Of a DNA stretch of 5,380 nucleotides, positions 1-4,673 are shown piece after piece. Position 1 is the stretch's first letter; the number at the start of each line of letters is the position of its first letter. The notes under the pieces are model-generated. The model did not search any database, had not been told where the DNA came from, and saw only the letters and a list, made by a program, of their open reading frames with translations. The translations under genes were made by a program, and so were the position numbers. The DNA comes from UBA5359 sp028699365 [NCBI: bacterium] (GTDB taxonomy: Bacteria > UBP13 > UBA5359): contig JAQVUQ010000208.1 of assembly GCA_028699365.1 (NCBI GenBank), positions 1 through 5,380 of the forward strand, given 5' to 3'.

Positions 1-440
1 ATATCCAGCCTTACACGGAATTCAGAAAACGTCTGGATGCCCTGCGGCACGTAGCCTCAGACGAAGGGCTGCCGCTGCAGGTGGAAGAAGCGTATCCGCT
101 GGAGGATTGGCTGAAGATGGCTGTTGCGGCTGAAAACAGGTGCCTGGAATGCTATCGCCGGCGTCTGTCGGCGGCAGCGGCCCGGGCGGCAGCGGATGGT
201 TACGGCTTCTACTCTACTACTTTGCTGGTGAGTCCCTATCAACAGCATGAGGAGATAGCCCGGATCGGTGCCGAGGAGGGGGAGCGCCATGGAGTGAAGT
301 TTATCTATCGTGACTGGCGCCCCGGCTGGCCTGCCGCCAAGCGGGAGATAAGGGAGAAAGGCGTATATCTTCAGCCTTACTGCGGCTGTATCTTCAGCGA
401 GCGGGACAGATATTGCCGCCGGCAGGCGGCAGGCCGATGA
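1..440 (+). CDS. queH: Epoxyqueuosine reductase QueH, 3' part (5' end outside window)
   Basis: QueH reduces epoxyqueuosine to queuosine in the anticodon loop of GUN-type tRNAs, the last step of queuosine synthesis, in the cytoplasm; it replaces QueG in many anaerobes. The first complete codon is at 3 and the frame stays open to TGA 438-440, giving 145 visible residues. An IQPYTEF segment opens the fragment, matching the family's asparagine-x-x-PYTE region. A CxxCY motif (CLECY, codons from 141) is followed by STTLLVSPYQQH, a YRDWRPGW segment and YCGCIFSERDR (Cys codons at 381 and 387). Paired cysteines of this kind are the family's metal/iron-sulfur ligands; the N-terminal cysteine pair must lie upstream of the window. 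The tail after SERDRY is arginine/alanine-rich and not conserved. The stop overlaps the queA start (ATGA), which supports a queuosine operon. A GTG at 81 is inside the conserved domain and is not the start. Identification is firm. Confidence 0.93.
   Translation, partial: IQPYTEFRKRLDALRHVASDEGLPLQVEEAYPLEDWLKMAVAAENRCLECYRRRLSAAAARAAADGYGFYSTTLLVSPYQQHEEIARIGAEEGERHGVKFIYRDWRPGWPAAKREIREKGVYLQPYCGCIFSERDRYCRRQAAGR
413..432 (+). promoter_or_regulatory. GC-rich hairpin at the queH-queA junction
   Basis: TGCCGCC at 414-420 and GGCGGCA at 425-431 are exact reverse complements around a GGCA loop, and a T-G wobble at 413/432 can extend the stem. The hairpin sits in the non-conserved tail of queH and ends five bases before ATG 437, burying most of the only Shine-Dalgarno-like bases. 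No T-run follows, so it is not an intrinsic terminator. I infer that it limits independent initiation at queA unless ribosomes translating queH melt it. The pairing is certain; the role is inference. Confidence 0.5.
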
Positions 441-1465
441 TGAGCCATGACCTTCTGCTCTCCGATTACAGCTATCACCTGCCGCCGGAGCTTATAGCTC
501 AGGAGCCGGCCGAGCCGCGTGATACCTGTCGCCTGATGGTTATAGACCGCGACAACGGAGAAATAGAGCATCGCATCTTTTACGATATCGTCGATTATCT
601 AAGAGAAGGCGATCTCCTGGTAATCAACGATACCAGGGTCATACCCGCCCGCCTCTTTGGCCGAAAGCAGACCGGAGGCGCGGTGGAGGTGCTGCTGCTG
701 CACCAGGTCAGGCAGGGAGAATGGGAGTGCCTGGTCAAGCCGGGCAGGCGCATACATCCCGGCGACAGCCTGGAATTCGGCGAAGGCCTGAATGCGGAGG
801 TGACGGCGCGCACGGAAGCCGGCGGCAGGATGATCCGCTTTTATTGGGAGGGCGCTTTTCTCGAGGTGCTGCAGCGCCTGGGCGAGATGCCTTTGCCGCC
901 ATACATCAAGCGCAAGCTGGAGGATGCGGAGAAGTATCAGACGGTCTATTCCCGTGAGCCGGGATCTGCCGCCGCTCCGACGGCCGGACTGCATTTTACC
1001 CCCGGGCTGCTGGAAAAGCTTGAGGACATGGGGGTCCGTTTGAGCCGTCTGACCCTGCACGTAGGTCTGGATACCTTCCGCCCGCTGCGCCACGAGAGCG
1101 TGGTGGAACACCGAATGCATTCCGAGTATTACCAGATCCCTGAAGATACCGTGCGGGCGGTCACATCCACACGCCAGAACGGCGGCAGGGTGGTGGCTGT
1201 GGGCACCACCACCACGCGGGCTCTGGAGGCAGCTTTCTCCGGTCCGGAACCGGTTTGTTCCGGCTGGACGGATATTTTCATTTATCCTGGATTCGCCTTT
1301 AAAGCCGTCGATATGCTTTTAACTAATTTTCATCTGCCCAAAACCAGTCTGCTCCTGCTTGTCAGCGCCTTTGCCGGGAGAGATCTGGTGCTGGACTCTT
1401 ACAATCTGGCGGTGCATGAGGGCTACAGGTTCTTCTCTTTTGGGGATGCCATGCTTATAGTGTGA
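437..1465 (+). CDS. queA: S-adenosylmethionine:tRNA ribosyltransferase-isomerase QueA
   Basis: QueA transfers and isomerises the ribosyl moiety of S-adenosylmethionine onto preQ1-modified tRNA, forming epoxyqueuosine, the substrate of QueH encoded just upstream. At 342 residues it is full length for the family. Signatures in order: SDYSYHLPPELIAQEPAEPRD near the N-terminus, INDTRVIPARLFG (about 63-75), WECLVKPGRR (about 96-105), GEMPLPPYIKR (about 149-159), GSAAAPTAGLHFT (about 176-188), LHVGLDTFRP, VGTTTTRALE (about 255-264), NFHLPKTSLLLLVSAFAG (about 297-314) and GYRFFSFGDAMLI at the C-terminus. ATG 437 overlaps the queH stop (ATGA); ATG 440 is an equally possible start, one codon shorter. 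A TTG start at 413 would add an eight-residue extension with no family counterpart and was rejected. No strong Shine-Dalgarno is visible, only AGG at 431-433, which suits translational coupling to queH. Two stop codons in tandem (TGA TAG) end the gene. Confidence 0.97.
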   Translation: MMSHDLLLSDYSYHLPPELIAQEPAEPRDTCRLMVIDRDNGEIEHRIFYDIVDYLREGDLLVINDTRVIPARLFGRKQTGGAVEVLLLHQVRQGEWECLVKPGRRIHPGDSLEFGEGLNAEVTARTEAGGRMIRFYWEGAFLEVLQRLGEMPLPPYIKRKLEDAEKYQTVYSREPGSAAAPTAGLHFTPGLLEKLEDMGVRLSRLTLHVGLDTFRPLRHESVVEHRMHSEYYQIPEDTVRAVTSTRQNGGRVVAVGTTTTRALEAAFSGPEPVCSGWTDIFIYPGFAFKAVDMLLTNFHLPKTSLLLLVSAFAGRDLVLDSYNLAVHEGYRFFSFGDAMLIV

Positions 1466-1524
1466 TAGTGTTGTTTTTCAGGGATTGACCGGGGGTATAT
1501 CTATCTATGGATCTATGGCGGTAT

Positions 1525-1530
1525 GGAGAG
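1525..1530 (+). promoter_or_regulatory. Ribosome binding site for the histidine kinase (decides start)
   Basis: GGAGAG lies eight bases before ATG 1539 but only two bases before ATG 1533. It has no good counterpart for the upstream candidates TTG 1485 and ATG 1515. It therefore favours 1539 as the start. Confidence 0.6.
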
Positions 1531-1538
1531 CAATGCCG

Positions 1539-3275
1539 ATGAGAAGTGCAATAAGATCACGCTTTATCAGATATTCGCTGATTATCGTCCTGCCTCTGCT
1601 GGTAGTGGGGGCGGCGCTTCTTTATCAATACTACCGTGATAAGCAGAGCGATATCAGGCTGTCCGTGCTGGCTCAGGCCAGGTCTGCCTCACAATTGACC
1701 ACTCTCTGGCTCAGCACTCAGACAGATTCCCTGGAAGCAATAACGATTACCGGTGCAGCCAGGACGCGTGATCTGCCCGTGCTCAAGGCTTACTTTACCC
1801 GCTTGATTAAGGGGAGAAGCGCGTGGACCAACATTGTTATGACGGATAAAGACGGGCGGGTGCTTGTCAGCTACCTTCCCTCTCGCCCCGGAATGAGTTT
1901 AGCCGACCGGGATTATTTTATCCAGGCCAAGCGCACCGGCCGGCCTTACGTCTCGAACCTGATCGTCAGTGGGCGTTTTACCGGGCAGTCGGTAGCGGCT
2001 ATCGGATATCCGGTGAAGGATGAGAACGGCAATTTTAGCGGTGTCATGGCACTGGCGCTGAGACCGGAAGGATTAAGCGATATATTCTCCCGGCTGATGT
2101 TGCCTCAGGGATATGTTATCAGCGTTTTCGACCGGCAGGGTGTTCTTGTCGGTCGTAATATCGCTATGCAGAAATACCTGGGCCGCCGTTATACAGGCGA
2201 AATTATTGGAGCGGCTCTGGCCGGAAAGACCGGAATATCCGCCGGCAACAGCCCTGTCGATGGAGTGCGCCGCCTTCTGGCCTATGCTCCGGTTGGGAAT
2301 ACCGGATGGGCTCTTGTTACCGGGGCTCCTGAAGGGATAATCTTCGGAGGCTTCCGCCGGACTGTATGGGCTTTCCTGATCTTTGTTGCCGTAATGCTGC
2401 TGCTGGCTCACTTGCTGGCTGTTTTTCTGGCCCGGCGCTTTACCCAGCCCATAATCAGCATCGAGGAGGCAGCCGTCAGTATAGGGAACGGTCAGTTGGA
2501 TACCCGGGTATATGTAAATAGTAACGATGAACTGGAAGAGCTTGCCGAGGAGATAAATCGCATGGCTGAGGAATTACAGCTTACAGCCAGATCCAGAGCC
2601 GATTTTCTGGCCAGAGTATCGCATGAACTGCGTTCCCCTCTGACCGTCGTCCGCAGCTTTCTCGATCTGACGTATGCCGGAAAACTGGGAGATGTTCCGG
2701 AGCCTATGCATAAGGGGTTGGACTCCGCCTTGAGACAGTCACAGAGGCTGCAACAGGTTATAGAGGATCTTATCGCTCTATCTGACCTGGAAGCCAGGCG
2801 GGTGGATCTTAAAAGGGATGTAATAGACCCGGCCGGGACGCTGCACGATGCGGTCGGGGATTTACTGCCTGCAGCCGAGAGCAAGGGGCTTTATCTTAAG
2901 CTGGAGATGCCCGGATCGTTGCCACGGATAAGGGGGGATCGTGTCTGGCTGGAGGATATTCTCAGGAAGGTTATAGACAACGCCATCAAGTTTACCGATA
3001 AGGGCGGGGTGACGGTCACGGCCTTCCGCAGCCAGGGCTGGCTGCGTATCGAGATCAACGATACCGGCATGGGGATAGTTGCAGAGAACCTGGAGCGCAT
3101 CTTCGAGCGGTTTTATCAGGTTGAGGATATCAACATCCGCCATGCCCAGGGCAGCGGCCTGGGTCTGCCCATAGCCAGGCTGGTGATCAAATTGCACGGC
3201 GGGTCTGTCTGGGCGGAGAGCCCCGGGATCGGTAAAGGGAGCACCTTCATCATCCTGCTGCCGGATATAGCTTGA
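1539..3275 (+). CDS. Membrane sensor histidine kinase (Cache-like sensor, HAMP, HisKA, HATPase_c)
   Basis: A two-component sensor kinase of 578 residues from ATG 1539. A basic N-terminus (MRSAIRSRFIR) precedes TM1 (about 13-32). A long extracytoplasmic region (about 37-272) has the look of a double Cache domain, with DRDYF and GRPYVSN in the first lobe, then AAIGYPVKDENGNFSGVMAL and a second lobe ending LAYAPVGNTGWALVTG. TM2 (about 275-297) leads to a HAMP linker (about 298-350) and a HisKA helix with SHELRSPL, the phospho-acceptor being His362 (codon 2622-2624). The ATPase domain shows an N box with IDNAIKF (Asn481), a G1 box NDTGMG (508-512), an F box ERFYQ and a G2 box GSGLGL (538-543), so all catalytic motifs are intact. 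It should sense an extracellular or periplasmic small molecule and phosphorylate a response regulator, but none is encoded in the window. It lies 73 bp after queA with no clear terminator or promoter between, so read-through is possible. The ligand cannot be read from the sequence. Confidence 0.93.
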   Translation: MRSAIRSRFIRYSLIIVLPLLVVGAALLYQYYRDKQSDIRLSVLAQARSASQLTTLWLSTQTDSLEAITITGAARTRDLPVLKAYFTRLIKGRSAWTNIVMTDKDGRVLVSYLPSRPGMSLADRDYFIQAKRTGRPYVSNLIVSGRFTGQSVAAIGYPVKDENGNFSGVMALALRPEGLSDIFSRLMLPQGYVISVFDRQGVLVGRNIAMQKYLGRRYTGEIIGAALAGKTGISAGNSPVDGVRRLLAYAPVGNTGWALVTGAPEGIIFGGFRRTVWAFLIFVAVMLLLAHLLAVFLARRFTQPIISIEEAAVSIGNGQLDTRVYVNSNDELEELAEEINRMAEELQLTARSRADFLARVSHELRSPLTVVRSFLDLTYAGKLGDVPEPMHKGLDSALRQSQRLQQVIEDLIALSDLEARRVDLKRDVIDPAGTLHDAVGDLLPAAESKGLYLKLEMPGSLPRIRGDRVWLEDILRKVIDNAIKFTDKGGVTVTAFRSQGWLRIEINDTGMGIVAENLERIFERFYQVEDINIRHAQGSGLGLPIARLVIKLHGGSVWAESPGIGKGSTFIILLPDIA

Positions 3276-3413
3276 TATCTGAGCCTTTTCGTAATTGATC
3301 CATCTGTATAATCTATTGTGCGCGTATACTACGCAGTGGAAGAAGGATTTGTAATTGTTTCAACCCGGCCAAAGCTGTAAAATAACTATCTATTCGTTGG
3401 ACAATTCGTGGTA
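3276..3413. other. Intergenic region after the kinase gene; no gene seen
   Basis: This stretch is visibly more AT-rich than the flanking genes and has no open frame with a credible start and ribosome site. It holds a short inverted repeat (GCGTA-TAC-TACGC, 3322-3334), an isolated TATAAT at 3307-3312 without a properly spaced -35 element, and two ATTCGT hexamers (3392-3397 and 3404-3409) just upstream of the downstream promoter. I see no hairpin followed by a T-run, so the end of the kinase transcript is not obvious. Confidence 0.5.
3392..3409 (+). repeat. ATTCGT direct repeat upstream of the regulator promoter
   Basis: ATTCGTTGG at 3392 and ATTCGTGG at 3404 share the hexamer ATTCGT with a 12-bp period. 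The second copy ends five bases before the -35 element. Direct repeats with a period near one helical turn are typical activator sites, for example for OmpR-type response regulators, but the copies are short and may be chance. Confidence 0.3.
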
Positions 3414-3442
3414 TTGACAGAGCAAAGCTTGGTAGCTATAAT
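3414..3442 (+). promoter_or_regulatory. Perfect consensus sigma-70 promoter for the LacI-family gene
   Basis: TTGACA at 3414-3419 and TATAAT at 3437-3442 are separated by exactly 17 bp, matching the housekeeping consensus at every hexamer position and in spacing. Transcription would start near 3449 and give a leader of about 80 bases before ATG 3529. A promoter this strong before a regulator gene suggests that repression, rather than promoter weakness, sets its level. Confidence 0.88.
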
Positions 3443-3446
3443 AATG

Positions 3447-3460
3447 TCATAACGTTTAAG
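3447..3460. promoter_or_regulatory. Candidate LacI-type operator at the transcription start
   Basis: A self-complementary AACGTT core (3451-3456) sits at about +3 to +8 of the predicted transcript. Many LacI/PurR-type operators are centred on a CpG of this kind, which the hinge-helix leucine intercalates. Symmetry does not extend cleanly beyond six bases, so this is only a candidate autoregulatory site. Confidence 0.3.
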
Positions 3461-3514
3461 TGTAACTGTCAAGTAGTGTTAAGTGCCGGGAAGAACGGTT
3501 GCCGGAAACCTATC

Positions 3515-3519
3515 GGAGG
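3515..3519 (+). promoter_or_regulatory. Ribosome binding site for the LacI-family gene (decides start)
   Basis: GGAGG lies nine bases before ATG 3529 and fixes that codon as the start. A TTG at 3499 would place this site inside the gene and add ten residues in front of the usual LacI N-terminus. Confidence 0.85.
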
Positions 3520-3528
3520 ACATTAGTT

Positions 3529-4593
3529 ATGGTTAACATCAGGCATGTAGCAGCCAGGGCCGGAGTCAGCGTAACAAGCGTTTCTAATGTGCTGAATGAC
3601 AACAAGGGTACTGTCAGTGAGGAAAAACGCCGGTTGATTCTGCAGACGATTGAGGAGATGGGCTACAGACCAAACCGCCGGGTTCGACAGTTGCGCAAAC
3701 AGGCCAATCTGACCATCGCGGTGCAGATCGATTCTACGGCAATAAGCTCCAATATCTGGCGACCGACGATTGCTCTCGATATGATACTCCTGCAGGGTAT
3801 CGGCAGGCAGGCAGAGGAGAGAGGCTATCATACGCATATCCTGATCCCGGAACAGAGCCGGGACATAGAAGATATCTACCGGCAGGTGATCAAAGAGAAC
3901 GCTGTTGACGGCATCGTATTAGTCGGATTCAGTAGCGCGCTGGACGATTGCCTGATAAAGCCGCTTCTTGAAGAACTGAAACAGTGTGCCATACCGTGCG
4001 TAACCAGGGATACCAGGTTGTATGCACAGGGGGTGCCATATGTTATATACGACCTTTCGAACGGAATCAATGCCGCTGCCGGACGGCTGGCAGATCTGGG
4101 ACACAAACGGGGTGCCTACATAGGCACGGTAGATCGTAAGATAATCAATAGCTGTCCGCCGCGCTTTTGTCTCTTTGAATCATGTCTGGCAAAGCACGGC
4201 CTGTCGTTTGCGGAAGAACTGGTCTTTGATGAAAGGACTGAGTTCGATGCATATCGGCGCACTTTGCAGATAATAGATAACGATATCCTGCCTACTTTTA
4301 TTGTTTATTCTTCCGACCATCTGGCCATGACCGGCCTGGAGGCCATGCACGATCGGGGCATAAAAGTCCCCCGGGACGTGTCTCTGGTATCCATTGATAA
4401 CGCTCCTTACGCTGCCACGGCCAGGGTGCCGCTGGCTACTATTGATCAGCATCACTTGGAACAAGGTCGTGTTCTGGCCAGGGTATTGCTCGATCAGGTG
4501 GAGAACAAGGGAGCTAGCGCACCCGATATAACGCTGGTGCGCTCCGACTTCATCGAGCGGGACTCCCTCGGCGGTGCAAGGGGGGAATCATAG
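3529..4593 (+). CDS. LacI-family transcriptional regulator
   Basis: A DNA-binding repressor or activator of the LacI/GalR family, 354 residues, near the usual family length. The N-terminal helix-turn-helix (about 3-23) reads IRHVAARAGVSVTSVSNVLN; V15, T16 and N20 occupy the base-reading positions of LacI Tyr17, Gln18 and Arg22. The hinge segment YRPNRRVRQLRKQ (about 46-58) keeps the conserved asparagine and leucine, with valine in place of the usual alanine. The rest is a periplasmic-binding-protein-like effector domain, including AVDGIVLVGF (about 125-134), FIVYSSDHLAMTGLEAMHDRGIKVPRDVSLVSIDN (about 257-291) and RVPLATIDQ (about 299-307). Family members usually bind a sugar or related metabolite; the ligand here is not readable. 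It has its own consensus promoter and sits directly upstream of a pseudopilin gene, with a 14-bp palindrome in the gap, so it may control that gene and itself. Confidence 0.96.
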   Translation: MVNIRHVAARAGVSVTSVSNVLNDNKGTVSEEKRRLILQTIEEMGYRPNRRVRQLRKQANLTIAVQIDSTAISSNIWRPTIALDMILLQGIGRQAEERGYHTHILIPEQSRDIEDIYRQVIKENAVDGIVLVGFSSALDDCLIKPLLEELKQCAIPCVTRDTRLYAQGVPYVIYDLSNGINAAAGRLADLGHKRGAYIGTVDRKIINSCPPRFCLFESCLAKHGLSFAEELVFDERTEFDAYRRTLQIIDNDILPTFIVYSSDHLAMTGLEAMHDRGIKVPRDVSLVSIDNAPYAATARVPLATIDQHHLEQGRVLARVLLDQVENKGASAPDITLVRSDFIERDSLGGARGES

Positions 4594-4608
4594 ACAGGAT
4601 AGACTTGT

Positions 4609-4622
4609 TTGCGCTAGCGCAA
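4609..4622. promoter_or_regulatory. Perfect 14-bp palindrome, candidate operator
   Basis: TTGCGCTAGCGCAA is fully self-complementary and lies 15 bases after the regulator stop and 51 bases before the pseudopilin start. Size and symmetry fit a dimeric regulator, most simply the adjacent LacI-family protein. The centre is TpA rather than the CpG usual for the family. Read as RNA it could form only a five-pair stem with a CTAG loop followed by three T residues, too weak for a convincing terminator. Confidence 0.55.
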
Positions 4623-4649
4623 TTTACAGAGATGTTGTTTGGCTAAAAG
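4623..4649 (+). promoter_or_regulatory. Weak possible promoter for the pseudopilin gene
   Basis: TTTACA (4623-4628) resembles a -35 element and abuts the palindrome; TAAAAG (4644-4649) could be a -10 element, but the spacing is only 15 bp. This is a weak match, and the gene may instead be read from the regulator promoter or from another sigma factor. Confidence 0.2.
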
Positions 4650-4665
4650 GAGTAATTTAGGAGGT
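4645..4665 (+). promoter_or_regulatory. Two Shine-Dalgarno-like sequences before the pseudopilin gene
   Basis: AAAAGGAG (4645-4652) and GGAGGT (4660-4665) lie in tandem. The second is eight bases before ATG 4674 and is the working site, fixing the start. The first has no start codon at a suitable distance and may be a standby site or chance. Confidence 0.7.
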
Positions 4666-4673
4666 AATTGGAA

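Noticed and set aside
170-195. Eleven-base GC-rich direct repeat (GGCGGCAGCGG at 170-180 and 185-195) inside queH, suggesting a tandem duplication
   Set aside because: The spacing between the CxxCY motif and the following glycine matches the family pattern, so no codons were inserted; the repeat reflects alanine-rich coding.
413-436. TTG start at 413 giving an eight-residue longer QueA
   Set aside because: The extension has no family counterpart and ATG 437/440 sits at the normal QueA N-terminus with an ATGA overlap.
599-1120. Minus-strand open frame (173 codons) opposite queA
   Set aside because: It is antisense to conserved queA motifs and its product resembles no known protein.
1466-1484. 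T-run (TTGTTTTTC) after queA as an intrinsic terminator
   Set aside because: No stable GC stem precedes it.
1485-1538. Upstream starts TTG 1485, ATG 1515 and ATG 1533 for the kinase
   Set aside because: None has a well-spaced ribosome site; GGAGAG at 1525-1530 is eight bases before ATG 1539, which also gives a typical basic N-terminus before TM1.
2492-2884. Long minus-strand open frame (130 codons) opposite the kinase gene
   Set aside because: It lies wholly within the strongly conserved HAMP-HisKA coding region, is low-complexity serine/arginine-rich and resembles no family; it is a shadow frame.
3307-3312. TATAAT as a second promoter after the kinase gene
   Set aside because: No acceptable -35 hexamer lies 16-18 bp upstream; TTGATA at 3272-3277 is far too distant.
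3484-3505. TGCCGG direct repeat and CCGG-CCGG hairpin in the regulator leader
   Set aside because: The stem has only four contiguous pairs and no T-run or anti-structure, so a riboswitch or attenuator is not supported.
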